Shown here: in pieces, positions 1-8,040 of the stretch | Layout: the number at the start of each line of letters is the position of its first letter | Numbering within the stretch: the first letter of the stretch is position 1 | DNA from: Olivibacter sp. XZL3 | Lineage (GTDB): Bacteria; Bacteroidota; Bacteroidia; Sphingobacteriales; Sphingobacteriaceae | Assembly (NCBI RefSeq): GCF_004368405.1 | Contig: NZ_SBJH01000062.1 | Location: 62,001 to 126,000 of the forward strand | Direction of reading: 5' to 3' | Length of the DNA stretch: 64,000 bases | Program-made: the position numbers and the translations under genes | The notes under the pieces: generated by a model | Seen by the model: only the letters and a program-made list of their open reading frames with translations | What the model was told of the DNA's origin: nothing | Databases searched by the model: none

Positions 1-37
1 CAGCTCCGGTCAGATCGTCTGCAATTACAATAATCAT
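1..37 (-). CDS. Four-carbon acid-sugar kinase (DUF1537), N-terminal fragment
   Basis: Only the first 12 codons are inside the window; they read MIIVIADDLTGA. This is the typical start of DUF1537 kinases (DtnK/OtnK/DenK type), where the DDLTGA stretch is the signature N-terminal motif. These enzymes phosphorylate C4 sugar acids such as D-threonate or D-erythronate at O4, and the PdxA2-type dehydrogenase then oxidises and decarboxylates the product to DHAP. The ATG (37-35) overlaps the TGA of the upstream pdxA-like gene as ATGA, so the two are translationally coupled. The gene continues past the left edge. The fragment is short, but the motif, the overlap and the PdxA neighbour agree. Confidence 0.8.
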   Translation of the reverse strand, partial: MIIVIADDLTGA

Positions 38-1074
38 ATGCCGTAAATCTTGTTTAGTGCTAACTGCGTGGCAGCTTCAATGGCCAGTAACATGGCATCG
101 TGACTGGCAACTCCTTTTCCCGCTATTTCGAAGGCCGTTCCATGGTCAACCGACGTACGAATAATCGGCAAACCCATCGTTATATTCACCCCTTTTACGC
201 TGTCCATTTGCTGCTTTTCAGCATTCCATTTGAAACCGGTCAGTTTGAAAGGGATATGTCCTTGATCGTGATACATCGCCACAATCCCCCCGTAGTAGCC
301 CGTGGCTGCTTTAGAGAAGAGGGTATCGGCCGGAACAGGTCCTTCTACATCGTAGCCTAATTGACAGGCAGCTGCTACGGCAGGCGCTATTTCCAATGCG
401 TCTTCCGTACCAAACAGGCCTGAATCGCCTGCATGGGGATTTAGGCCCGCTACGCCAATCTTTAAATTCTTTACGCCCAAGCTCCTTAGACCTCCCTGTA
501 ACAACTCGATAACTTCTAAGATCCTTTCTTTCTTTACTAAATCACAAGCTTCTCGCAATGAAACATGGGTTGAAACATGAATAACCCGCATTTTTTCTTC
601 CACCAGCAACATTGCATATTTTTTTGTATTGGTGTAATGGGCATAAATTTCAGTATGTCCGGGATACGGATGCCCCGCTTCGCTGATCGATTTTTTATTA
701 ATGGGCCCGGTAACCGTTGCATCAATCGCGCCCTCCATTGCCAAGTCAATCGCCTTTTTTACCGACTGGAAGGCTGCATCTCCCGCCGCAATCGATATTT
801 GTCCGAAATGAATGGCATCTAAATCCGCCGGGCCCAGATCGTAGACATCGAGTTGCCCAACGACAAATTGAGCTTCTTCTATTCGCTTTATAGGGTTTAC
901 GGAAGCAGGGAGCGCCAAGGCTTCTATGATATGCTGAAATACATTTGCATTTCCAATCAGTATCGGCCGACATATATCATAAAGCGGTTTCGAAAGCATG
1001 GCCTTCACAGCGATTTCCGGCCCAATACTAGCCGGGTCGCCCATAGTAATTCCGATGATTGGCTTTTTAGGCAT
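34..1074 (-). CDS. PdxA2-type 4-phospho-sugar-acid dehydrogenase
   Basis: The 346 aa protein is full length for the PdxA family. It starts with the family motif GITMGDPASIGPE. The metal-binding histidines are visible in GHTEIYAHY, NPHAGDSGLFG and YHDQGHIPFK. True PdxA oxidises 4-phosphohydroxy-L-threonine in vitamin B6 synthesis, while PdxA2 paralogues paired with DUF1537 kinases oxidise D-threonate or D-erythronate 4-phosphate and decarboxylate it to DHAP. The ATGA overlap with a DUF1537 kinase, plus lyase and alcohol dehydrogenase genes upstream, favours the catabolic PdxA2 role. Its start overlaps the end of the upstream DapA-family gene by 8 nt, so the operon is tightly coupled. The substrate cannot be fixed from sequence. 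Confidence 0.85.
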   Translation of the reverse strand: MPKKPIIGITMGDPASIGPEIAVKAMLSKPLYDICRPILIGNANVFQHIIEALALPASVNPIKRIEEAQFVVGQLDVYDLGPADLDAIHFGQISIAAGDAAFQSVKKAIDLAMEGAIDATVTGPINKKSISEAGHPYPGHTEIYAHYTNTKKYAMLLVEEKMRVIHVSTHVSLREACDLVKKERILEVIELLQGGLRSLGVKNLKIGVAGLNPHAGDSGLFGTEDALEIAPAVAAACQLGYDVEGPVPADTLFSKAATGYYGGIVAMYHDQGHIPFKLTGFKWNAEKQQMDSVKGVNITMGLPIIRTSVDHGTAFEIAGKGVASHDAMLLAIEAATQLALNKIYGI

Positions 1075-2005
1075 GATTGTAAATATTCAGTTTTATTCCT
1101 TCGTCTTTCACAAGTTGCTGAAATGACTCCTTCAAGACATGCACCTCTTCTGAAGAGGCACCCTGCAGCGGAGGCATTACATGTGGCTCACATAAACCAA
1201 CAGACTGCATTAATACTTTCAAAGCCCAGAGCGATTCGCCTAATGTTCTCCCTGTTTGGTAAAGGTTACCCAATAAATCCGATTGACGCTGATAATAATA
1301 CGCTTTTCCTTCTGATCCCTCTGCAACAGCCTGCGATAAACCGTCATAGATAGAAGGTGCCAAATTACCGGTGCTAGGTACCAAACCATCGCTGCCATGC
1401 AAAAGGCCATAAGCCGATTTCGCTGCCCAGCCGAGTAGATGGCTGAAGTCGGACCGATCGGCCCAACGTGCCAAGGATTCCTGAAGGCGTTCTTCTGAAC
1501 GCTCTGAATCTTTCGTCGCCACAATATTTTCATGTAAACTCAATTCGTCCAATAAAGGAAGCGGAATAGACATATGTGTTGTAGCCGGTATATTATAAAT
1601 AACCATGGGGCCAGCAATATGATCCGCTAATTGAAGAAAATACTTTTTAATCTCGTGTTCAGACAGTTTATAATAAAAAGGCAAGGTAGCCACTACCGCG
1701 TCCGCTCCAAACTCAAAGCACCGTTTTGAAAACTCGATCGTTTCCTTCATTGAATTGGACGATATGCCTACGTAGAGTTTATGTTCGGTAGATCGAATGC
1801 TGGCAACAGTCTCCAGATACTCTTGCTTTAATTGACTGGTGAGCAATGCAGACTCGCCTGTCGTACCCAAAATAAAAGGAGATGCGTTAAATTGTCTTAA
1901 ATTTTCTAAAATCCGGGCAACCGCTTCTCGGTCCAGTTGATAATTGGTATTAATCGGCGTAACTAAGGGAACAATGGTACCATGATATTTCTTTTTTGTT
2001 TTCAT
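1067..2005 (-). CDS. DapA/N-acetylneuraminate lyase family aldolase
   Basis: This is a class I aldolase or dehydratase of the dihydrodipicolinate synthase superfamily. It carries the carboxylate-binding GTTGES loop, the catalytic Tyr in VIYNIP and the Schiff-base Lys in VATKDS, so it looks active. The family includes DapA, NanA, 2-keto-3-deoxy-acid aldolases and dehydratases. A biosynthetic DapA role is unlikely because the gene sits between an iron alcohol dehydrogenase and a PdxA2/DUF1537 pair. I place the start at the ATG at 2005, because the conserved GTIVPLVTP strand then begins a few residues in, as in relatives. An in-frame GTG at 2074 that overlaps the ADH stop codon would add 23 unlike residues. 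The likely role is retro-aldol cleavage or dehydration of a keto-acid intermediate (inference). Confidence 0.8.
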   Translation of the reverse strand: MKTKKKYHGTIVPLVTPINTNYQLDREAVARILENLRQFNASPFILGTTGESALLTSQLKQEYLETVASIRSTEHKLYVGISSNSMKETIEFSKRCFEFGADAVVATLPFYYKLSEHEIKKYFLQLADHIAGPMVIYNIPATTHMSIPLPLLDELSLHENIVATKDSERSEERLQESLARWADRSDFSHLLGWAAKSAYGLLHGSDGLVPSTGNLAPSIYDGLSQAVAEGSEGKAYYYQRQSDLLGNLYQTGRTLGESLWALKVLMQSVGLCEPHVMPPLQGASSEEVHVLKESFQQLVKDEGIKLNIYNHA

Positions 2006-2073
2006 CTGTGAATCATTTGTTTTGTTTACGTCTATCCTCGACTTCCCACATCTTGATAGACAAGCTTTTTGCA

Positions 2074-3231
2074 CTAAAATGCCTCTTGATAAATAGAAAT
2101 GGCATCTTGTATGGTAATTTCCCTTGGATTGTTAACTAATAATCTGGTTATTTTCATAGCATCCTCCGCCATTTGCGGAATCGAATCGGCTGGAATAGCT
2201 AGATCCCTCAATCTAGTCGGAAGCTTACAAACTTCTATTAGCTGCTTAATCTTTTCAACACCTGCAAAGGCTGTCTTTACATCGTCAGTGGATTTTTCAC
2301 AGCCCAATGCCAAAGCTATATCTCGATACCGCGCAGGCGCGGCCGGAATGTTAAACGCCATGACATGAGGCAAAAGCAGGGCATTGGACAGACCATGTGC
2401 AACATGAAAGGTCGTCCCCAACGGATAGGCCAATGCATGCACGCCGGCAGTATTCACCGGCCCAAGGCAAAAGCCTCCAAACAGGCTGCCTAGAGCCACC
2501 TGTGCGCGTGCAAAGGCATCATCCCCTTTCTCCACAGCCGGCCTAAGGTTCGCGGCAATGAGTTTCACCCCCTGAAGAGCATAGGTATCGATAAATGGAT
2601 GCGCGAATTTGTTGGTATAGGCTTCCAAACAATGGGTCAATGCATCAAGGCCGGTCGCAGCGGTTATAGCCGGAGGTACACTGCTCGTCAAACTGGGATC
2701 AACGCACACTAAATCAGGCATCAAAAAAGGGCTAATAATCCCTTTTTTTTGGTGATCTACCGGATCGATGAGTATAGCGTTGGGGGAAGCTTCACTGCCG
2801 GTACCGGAAGTAGTGGGGACACAAATAAGTTTAATATTGCGCCCTCGAATGAGGTCTTTCCCAACAATTTCTTCCAACTTTTGATCACTCGCCAATTGTA
2901 CGGCCGCCAGTTTGGCGACATCGAGCACGCTACCGCCGCCAACGCCTATCACACCATCTACCCCTTTGTTGGCGTAGGCTTGTATAAGTTGATCCATATC
3001 AAGAAAGGTCGGCTCTTGGTCAATCGACGTATTCAGTAAAACTCCGGTACCGGCTTGTTCCAATTTATTGATTAAGGTCTGAAGCCTGCCGAACAAAGGT
3101 TTTATCGTGACAACCAACACCTTCTTTAAACCTAAAGATCCGACTTCAGCTATCATTTTATCCATGCTGCCACTTCCAAAATGGATCTTACTTGGAAGAT
3201 CGATACTTATATCTCGTATTACTGTCATCAT
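2074..3231 (-). CDS. Iron-containing alcohol dehydrogenase (group III)
   Basis: The 385 aa protein has the usual length of Fe-ADH family enzymes. The N-terminal NAD(P)-binding half carries GVGGGSVLDVAK and the PTTSGTGSEAS motif. The C-terminal metal domain carries the Fe ligands in GLDALTHCLEAY and in the His-rich stretch HALAYPLGTTFHVAHG. These enzymes interconvert alcohols and aldehydes, for example lactaldehyde/propanediol, 4-hydroxybutyrate or sugar-derived aldehydes. It is the first gene of the minus-strand operon with the DapA-family lyase, PdxA2 and DUF1537 kinase, so it most likely handles an aldehyde or hydroxy-acid intermediate of that pathway. The exact substrate is not inferable. 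Confidence 0.85.
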   Translation of the reverse strand: MMTVIRDISIDLPSKIHFGSGSMDKMIAEVGSLGLKKVLVVTIKPLFGRLQTLINKLEQAGTGVLLNTSIDQEPTFLDMDQLIQAYANKGVDGVIGVGGGSVLDVAKLAAVQLASDQKLEEIVGKDLIRGRNIKLICVPTTSGTGSEASPNAILIDPVDHQKKGIISPFLMPDLVCVDPSLTSSVPPAITAATGLDALTHCLEAYTNKFAHPFIDTYALQGVKLIAANLRPAVEKGDDAFARAQVALGSLFGGFCLGPVNTAGVHALAYPLGTTFHVAHGLSNALLLPHVMAFNIPAAPARYRDIALALGCEKSTDDVKTAFAGVEKIKQLIEVCKLPTRLRDLAIPADSIPQMAEDAMKITRLLVNNPREITIQDAISIYQEAF

Positions 3232-3348
3232 TAAACCACCATTGTCAGTCTTTCTATACGCCGATACGGAGCCGATCGCTCGACCCTAAATGGCGTTAGC
3301 CACTGTTTTGTTTTTATTTAGTGAGGTATGCTCGCTATAATTGAGACT

Positions 3349-3356
3349 CAAAGATA
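3349..3356 (-). promoter_or_regulatory. Candidate promoter -7 box for the alcohol dehydrogenase operon
   Basis: On the minus strand this reads TATCTTTG, an exact match to the Bacteroidota TAnnTTTG -7 element. It lies about 118 nt upstream of the alcohol dehydrogenase ATG. No clear TTTG -33 element is present at the usual spacing, which would fit an activator-dependent promoter. Confidence 0.4.
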
Positions 3357-3378
3357 GCGCTCGTTAAAACCACTTTGT

Positions 3379-3407
3379 TGTACAATTTTCCCCTCATCCT
3401 GTACAAT
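3379..3407. promoter_or_regulatory. Direct-repeat operator candidate (2 x TGTACAAT, 21 bp apart)
   Basis: TGTACAAT occurs at 3379-3386 and again at 3400-3407, start-to-start 21 bp, which is two helical turns. This is the layout expected for AraC-family sites on one DNA face. The repeats sit in the divergent region between the alcohol dehydrogenase operon and the AraC-family gene, just upstream of the TATCTTTG box on the minus strand. The neighbouring regulator is the natural candidate ligand (inference). Confidence 0.45.
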
Positions 3408-3573
3408 ATTTGCATAGAAATTTTAAACCTATTACTTTTGAGGAAATCATGCTATAAGAAGCATGCGAACTAACCAAATTTCGGTAGAGCCTTTAAAGCA
3501 ACGATTCCTTAACGTAAGCTAAACGGTTAAAGACTTCGTTTTGAGCAGTGGCTTTCCGCTTAAACATATAACT

Positions 3574-4446
3574 ATGAAACCTCGTTTAAAAAAAGTTCCT
3601 ATCAAATCGGAGAGCTCCTTTAGCATCAACCATGATATTATGCCCAATTTTGGTAATGTTTGGCATTACCATCCTGAATTGGAACTGCACTATAATATCA
3701 AGGGGGAAGGTGTACGATTCATAGGCGACCATATTGACAATTTTTCATCCGGAGAAATCATTTTATTGGGGGAGAACTTGCCGCATGCCTGGCGCTGTCG
3801 CGAAGAGTATTTTCAGCAAGACCCGGACTTGAACATCGAAGCTATTGTTATGCAATTTTTGCCCGATTGTTTAGGAAAAGATTGGATTAATATTCCGGAG
3901 GCTTATTTGATTCCTAGATTATATGAAAAAGCCAAAAGCGGAATGATTTTTTATGGCGAAACCCAAAAAAAGGTCGCACAACTCATGTATGAATGCACGT
4001 ATGCCGAAAACCTCGAACGCATAATTTTGTTGTTGGCGATTCTAAAAACCCTAGCAGAAAGCGATGAATACAGATTGATAACCAATAAATACCATGCCTT
4101 TACCTCTCCCAATGAAGCAGACACAATTCGCTTAAATAAAGTGTATACCTATACCTTCAGTAATTATAAATCGGAAATCACATTAAAAGAGATAGCAGCC
4201 ATCAGCAATCTCAGCGTTACCTCCTTTTGCCGCTACTTTAAGATGATGACCAGAAAAAGTTATTATGATTTTTTAATTGAGATCCGCGTTAGCCATGCCT
4301 GCCGTTTATTGATTGAAAACATCTTACCGACTGAAGTAATTTGCTTTGAATGTGGATTCAATAATGTTTCCAATTTTTATCGGCATTTTAAGAAACAAAA
4401 AGGGGTAACTCCATTAGAATATAAGCGTGTTCATCTTTCGCGATAA
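3574..4446 (+). CDS. AraC family transcriptional regulator (cupin + HTH)
   Basis: The N-terminal part is a cupin-type sensor with the WHYHPELELHYNIKGEG signature and the downstream GEIILLGENLPHAW strand. The C-terminal roughly 100 residues form two helix-turn-helix motifs (LKEIAAISNLSVTSFCRYFK and then CFECGFNNVSNFYRHFKKQKGVTPLEY), the typical AraC/XylS DNA-binding domain. The ATG at 3574 is preferred because MKPRLKKVPI fits relatives; an upstream TTG at 3541 is in frame. It is divergent from the alcohol dehydrogenase/lyase/PdxA2/kinase operon, so it is probably its activator, sensing a pathway metabolite in the cytoplasm. Confidence 0.85.
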   Translation: MKPRLKKVPIKSESSFSINHDIMPNFGNVWHYHPELELHYNIKGEGVRFIGDHIDNFSSGEIILLGENLPHAWRCREEYFQQDPDLNIEAIVMQFLPDCLGKDWINIPEAYLIPRLYEKAKSGMIFYGETQKKVAQLMYECTYAENLERIILLLAILKTLAESDEYRLITNKYHAFTSPNEADTIRLNKVYTYTFSNYKSEITLKEIAAISNLSVTSFCRYFKMMTRKSYYDFLIEIRVSHACRLLIENILPTEVICFECGFNNVSNFYRHFKKQKGVTPLEYKRVHLSR

Positions 4447-4490
4447 AGCGGTAGTCAGTAGGCGATAAGCCTACCTATCGCAGGCAGGTA
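4447..4490. repeat. Short heptad-periodic spacer repeat with hairpin
   Basis: Right after the AraC stop codon there is a run of 7-nt units ending in TA (GCGGTA, GTCAGTA, GGCGATA), followed by CCTACC and GCAGGCAGGTA. GCGATA and TATCGC within it can pair. It resembles the 7-nt-periodic spacers elsewhere in this window. It may also act as the AraC transcript end. Confidence 0.4.
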
Positions 4491-4539
4491 AAATTTAAAA
4501 TATAAACTTTATAAGGTAAAACCTGATACTTACAAACAC

Positions 4540-4547
4540 TATTTTTG
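4540..4547 (+). promoter_or_regulatory. Candidate -7 promoter box for the SYLF gene
   Basis: TATTTTTG matches TAnnTTTG exactly and lies 22 nt before the ATG of the SYLF-domain gene. No clear -33 TTTG was seen. Confidence 0.45.
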
Positions 4548-4569
4548 CGGCGCAATCGTTAGTATAGGT

Positions 4570-5247
4570 ATGAAATCAACTAGTAAGAAATGGACAATCG
4601 CTCCAATTTTGTTGGGCTTAATATGCTTGTTTTGCTCCTCATATACGGTAGATAAAGAGGCCGACCGTATCCAGAAAGCAGCAAGGGTATTCGAAGACTT
4701 CAAAAAGATGAAGGAAAGTATCCCGGCCTCTATACTGCAAGATGCCGAGGGCATGGTGATTATTCCGAAGATGATCAATGCCGGTTTTGGTATTGGCGGA
4801 AAACGAGGAAGGGGCGTGGCGATGGTAAAACTGGCTTCCGGAACATGGAGCGACCCGGTATTCGTAACGATTACGGGAGGCAGTATCGGCTTCCAGGCAG
4901 GCGTCCAGGCAGTCGATTTGGTGCTTTTATTCAAGCATAAAGAAGCGTTAACCGACGCTAAAAATGGTGATTTCACGATCGGTGGCGATCTGTCGGCCGC
5001 GGCAGGCCCTGTTGGTCGCAGTACCAGTGCAAACACCGATTATAAATTGGACGCAGAAGTCTATTCCTATTCGAGAAGCAAGGGGCTTTTTGCAGGTATC
5101 AGTATCAATGGCTCTAATATCGCATTCGATAAAACATCCAACAGTAATTACTATGGTGCCGATGCCGATACACAAAAGCTATTTAGCAGTGCAAGTGATA
5201 ACAGTAGCGCGGTAAAAACGCTAAGAAGTGCCTTATCAAGCAAATAA
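4570..5247 (+). CDS. SYLF (Ysc84/DUF500) lipid-binding domain protein
   Basis: This 225 aa protein has an N-terminal hydrophobic segment (about residues 9-25, ending near CSSYT) that should act as a signal peptide or lipoprotein-like anchor. A SYLF domain covers the rest, recognisable from ILQDAEGMVIIPKM, GFGIGGKRGRGVAMVK, WSDPVFVTITGGSIGFQAG and VDLVLLF. SYLF domains bind phosphoinositides in eukaryotes; bacterial versions are poorly characterised envelope proteins. A TATTTTTG promoter box lies 22 nt upstream. The next gene is the H1-like protein, separated by a weak hairpin, so it is probably a separate unit. The domain call is firm and the cellular role unknown. Confidence 0.85.
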   Translation: MKSTSKKWTIAPILLGLICLFCSSYTVDKEADRIQKAARVFEDFKKMKESIPASILQDAEGMVIIPKMINAGFGIGGKRGRGVAMVKLASGTWSDPVFVTITGGSIGFQAGVQAVDLVLLFKHKEALTDAKNGDFTIGGDLSAAAGPVGRSTSANTDYKLDAEVYSYSRSKGLFAGISINGSNIAFDKTSNSNYYGADADTQKLFSSASDNSSAVKTLRSALSSK

Positions 5248-5252
5248 AATTT

Positions 5253-5271
5253 AAAAAGCTTATTGCTTTTT
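5253..5271 (+). terminator. Weak intrinsic terminator after the SYLF gene
   Basis: AAAAAGC (5253-5259) pairs with GCTTTTT (5265-5271) around a 5-nt loop, just after the SYLF stop codon. The stem is short and A/T rich. Confidence 0.4.
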
Positions 5272-5339
5272 GATAAAAAAACGTAGTTTAGCAACATCAT
5301 TAACTTAATTTTATAAACCCATAAAAATTTATAAGTATT

Positions 5340-5516
5340 ATGGAAAAATTCTCTGAACTAAAAGAACTAATCGCTACGGCGGAAAAAGATGCACAGGCAT
5401 TCTACGAAAAAGGAAACAAGGCCGCTGGTACTAGACTAAGAGGCGCCTTACAAAAAACGAAAGCATTAGCCCAAGATATCCGTAACGAAGTAACGGAAAA
5501 GAAAAATGCTAAATAA
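5340..5516 (+). CDS. Histone H1-like (Hc1-type) small DNA-binding protein
   Basis: This 58-codon ORF begins MEKFSELKELIATAEKDAQ and continues through AFYEKGNKAAGTRLR and ALAQDIRNEVTEKKNAK. It matches the small H1-like proteins widespread in Bacteroidota, which relate to the chlamydial Hc1 family and bind DNA as nucleoid proteins. It is lysine rich and predicted to be fully alpha-helical. It is followed by a good intrinsic terminator. The pattern EKGNKAAGTR is the best family marker. Confidence 0.8.
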   Translation: MEKFSELKELIATAEKDAQAFYEKGNKAAGTRLRGALQKTKALAQDIRNEVTEKKNAK

Positions 5517-5530
5517 ATCGCTCGAAACGA

Positions 5531-5567
5531 AAAAAAAGCCTGTAATTTTATAAACAGGCTTTTTTTA
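5531..5567. terminator. Bidirectional intrinsic terminator
   Basis: AGCCTGT (5537-5543) pairs with ACAGGCT (5554-5560). The stem is flanked by an A7 tract on the left and a T7 tract on the right, so it can end the H1-like transcript on the plus strand and the hydroxyproline operon on the minus strand. Confidence 0.8.
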
Positions 5568-5633
5568 TGATTGATATATAATAAACTTAAATGCAGGTTA
5601 TGGACGGACGTGCATCCTGCCAAAAAACCGAAG

Positions 5634-6896
5634 TTAAGCAAAGCGCTCGGGCGAGAACAAGGATACATCTGCTGAAGTTTGCTGTTCCTTTGCCAATTCG
5701 CTCACTACCTTGCCATAAGCCGGCCCCAAGCTAAGCCCCATCATGCCACCACCACCCGCAACAATCAGGTTTTTCAGTTGTTTGCTATACCCCAGGTAGG
5801 GCAAGCCGTCAGGCGAGCAAGGCCGAAAACCGAACCACACGTCTTTCTTGGCAGGCATATCCACGTTCAGCTCAGGATAGTAATGCGGAATGGCGTCCAC
5901 TATACCTTGCACCCGATTCATGTTGACTTTATTGTTTAAGGCCGCCAGCTCCATGGTTCCACCAAAACGAATATACCCATTCATGGGGGTTACCGCAACC
6001 CTTGCCTCCACTAATAACGAGGGGTGCTCCAATCGGTGCTCGGATGGCTTGTACATAAAAGAATAGCCTTTCCCGGGCATAAGCGGAATACGAAGTCCCG
6101 CCTTTTTCGCAATATCGGGCAACCAGGCTCCGCCGGTCATCACGAATTTATCGGCACTAAACTTTTTACTACCTGCAATAACGGCCTCTAATTTACCTTG
6201 CTTGGCCTCAAATCCGGTTACCGCCGTATGCTCGTGAATGATTGCCCCTTTTTGTTTTATATAAGCAATCAGTTGCGCCATCAATGCCTGCGGATAGAGA
6301 TGACCATCACAACGGTAATGCACTGCGCCCAGCACATCTAGCTTGGCATGAGGCTCTAATTGCTGTACTTGGTTTCTGGACAAGGCTTCTACGTCCAGCC
6401 CCAACGATTTTGCCGTTTCAGCCAAATGAACCTCTTCTTCTGCCATCTTCTCGGTTTTGTATAGCATAAGAATTCCTTTATGTTGTAATTCGAATGCAAA
6501 ATCGTCCGCCTTGGCGATCTCATCATACAGATTGCTACTCAACAGATTCAGATCACGGATACTCGGCGCCGACCGCTCGACATGCGTGGCATTGGCGTGT
6601 TTAATAAATTTGAGGCCCCAAGAGATCAGATTGGCACTTAAGCTTGGCTTTACATAAAACGGACTCTTACTATTGAACATCCATTTTATGCCCTGTGCCA
6701 CAATACCTGGTGCTGCGAGCGGTGTAAAGTGACTTGGCACCAACATCCCCGCATTTCCATAAGAACAATTGTCTTTCAAGTCGCCACTGTCTAAGAGCGT
6801 TACTTTCCAGCCGTCTTTTAGTAAGTAATAGGCCGAACATAGTCCTGCAATACCGCCGCCTATAATCAGTACACTCCCTTTATTTTCTTGATTCAT
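5634..6896 (-). CDS. FAD-dependent D-amino-acid dehydrogenase, probable cis-4-hydroxy-D-proline dehydrogenase
   Basis: This 420 aa flavoprotein of the DAO family has an N-terminal Rossmann motif (VLIIGGGIAGLCSAYYLL) and a C-terminal FAD-contact region (RPCSPDGLPYLG, then VAGGGGMMGLSLGPAYGKV). The family includes DadA D-amino-acid dehydrogenases and the hydroxyproline-pathway enzyme that oxidises cis-4-hydroxy-D-proline to pyrroline-4-hydroxy-2-carboxylate, passing electrons to the respiratory chain. Function is inferred from context: it is the last gene of a minus-strand run with hydroxyproline epimerase, semialdehyde dehydrogenase and a DapA-family deaminase. The 140-nt gap to the epimerase gene is a low-complexity repeat. 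A general D-amino-acid dehydrogenase remains possible. Confidence 0.82.
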   Translation of the reverse strand: MNQENKGSVLIIGGGIAGLCSAYYLLKDGWKVTLLDSGDLKDNCSYGNAGMLVPSHFTPLAAPGIVAQGIKWMFNSKSPFYVKPSLSANLISWGLKFIKHANATHVERSAPSIRDLNLLSSNLYDEIAKADDFAFELQHKGILMLYKTEKMAEEEVHLAETAKSLGLDVEALSRNQVQQLEPHAKLDVLGAVHYRCDGHLYPQALMAQLIAYIKQKGAIIHEHTAVTGFEAKQGKLEAVIAGSKKFSADKFVMTGGAWLPDIAKKAGLRIPLMPGKGYSFMYKPSEHRLEHPSLLVEARVAVTPMNGYIRFGGTMELAALNNKVNMNRVQGIVDAIPHYYPELNVDMPAKKDVWFGFRPCSPDGLPYLGYSKQLKNLIVAGGGGMMGLSLGPAYGKVVSELAKEQQTSADVSLFSPERFA

Positions 6897-6904
6897 GTGT
6901 TATT

Positions 6905-7036
6905 GTCGTTTTTTCAGTTGCCGGTTGCCGGTGCCCAGTTGCCGGCCGCTTTCGACTTTTGAATTTTTACTTTTGAATTTTACAATCCCTACGGGAGACA
7001 GACTTTTTGACTTTTGAATTTTTACTTTTTACTTTT
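6905..7036. repeat. 7-nt-periodic low-complexity spacer
   Basis: The gap between dehydrogenase and epimerase genes is built from degenerate 7-nt units. Read on the minus strand these are AAAAAGT, AAAAATT, CAAAAGT and AAAAGTC, plus repeated CGGCAAC units close to the dehydrogenase ATG. The phrase CTTTTGAATTTTTACTTTT occurs twice. No ORF or hairpin terminator is evident. Confidence 0.6.
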
Positions 7037-8035
7037 TTATATCACCTGAAAACCGAAGGCATAAGGATCTTCATCGTCAATGATAATATGATTATATCCT
7101 GTAATTAACGCCCACCCTTCCACTCCGGGTATGATGGCAGGTTTTCCGTTTACCGTTGTTTCTTCCTCAATCGTTCCGAGAAACTTGGATCCTATATAGC
7201 TTTCATGTATAAATTGATCGCCCTTCTTTAATTTTCCTTTGGCATACCACTGAGCCATCCGCGCAGATGTACCGGTGCCGCAGGGCGATCTATCCAACGC
7301 ATTCTCTCCTACAAGCACCGCATTTCTGCCGCTTGATGCGGCGTCTAAAACGCTCCCCGTCCACTGTATATGGCTTAAGCCGAAAATATTACTGTTTTCG
7401 GGATGCACAAATTCATAGCGATCGTTTAATAATTTTCGAATTATTTTGCCATAGTGAATCAGTTGACCAGCAGAAAACTCCTTGATATCCTTAAAGTTCT
7501 CCTGTGGATCAATAATGCCATAGAAATTCCCTCCAAAGGATACGTCCACGCGGATAAGCCCTAAGTCGGGGCATTCCACTTCTAAGTCCTCGGCATACAA
7601 AAAGGATTTTACATTGGTGAATTTAACGGATTTCACTCTCTTACCTTCTTGTTTATAGTCAATCAACACCAAGCCTGCCGGTGTCTCTAAGCGCAATACT
7701 CCGGGTGTTTTCGGCTCGATCAAGCCTTCCTCAATCGCAATGGTAACCGTACCGATTGTGCCGTGCCCGCACATAGGCAAACAGCCACTCGTTTCAATAT
7801 AGAGTACACCGATATCGTTCGACGGATCGCAGGGCGGGTAAAGAATACTTCCGCTCATCATATCATGGCCCCGAGGCTCAAACATGAGTCCCTTCCGAAT
7901 CCAATCGTATTCTCGCATAAAATGTAGACGCCTCTCCATCATGGAGTTGCCGTCAAGCAAAGGCCCACCTCCGGCCACCAGCCGTACCGGACAACCACAG
8001 GTATGGGCGTCTATACAAAAAAAGGTTTTTCTCAT
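7037..8035 (-). CDS. 4-hydroxyproline epimerase (proline racemase family)
   Basis: The 332 aa protein belongs to the cofactor-independent proline racemase family. Both catalytic cysteines are visible: the first in MCGHGTIG and the second in SPCGTGTSA. Two Cys residues mean an epimerase or racemase; 3-hydroxyproline dehydratases have Thr at the second site. It converts trans-4-hydroxy-L-proline to cis-4-hydroxy-D-proline, the entry step of the pathway. It lies between the flavin dehydrogenase and the semialdehyde dehydrogenase, which fixes the substrate as hydroxyproline rather than proline with good confidence. The N-terminus starts directly with the family sequence FFCIDAHTCG. Confidence 0.92.
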   Translation of the reverse strand: MRKTFFCIDAHTCGCPVRLVAGGGPLLDGNSMMERRLHFMREYDWIRKGLMFEPRGHDMMSGSILYPPCDPSNDIGVLYIETSGCLPMCGHGTIGTVTIAIEEGLIEPKTPGVLRLETPAGLVLIDYKQEGKRVKSVKFTNVKSFLYAEDLEVECPDLGLIRVDVSFGGNFYGIIDPQENFKDIKEFSAGQLIHYGKIIRKLLNDRYEFVHPENSNIFGLSHIQWTGSVLDAASSGRNAVLVGENALDRSPCGTGTSARMAQWYAKGKLKKGDQFIHESYIGSKFLGTIEEETTVNGKPAIIPGVEGWALITGYNHIIIDDEDPYAFGFQVI

Positions 8036-8040
8036 ATAAC

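Noticed and set aside
853-1353. Plus-strand ORF of 166 codons opposite pdxA and the lyase gene
   Set aside because: It is antisense to two well-conserved enzymes and has no recognisable family.
4539-5036. 165-codon ORF antisense to the SYLF gene
   Set aside because: The SYLF frame has clear domain motifs and a promoter; the antisense frame has none.
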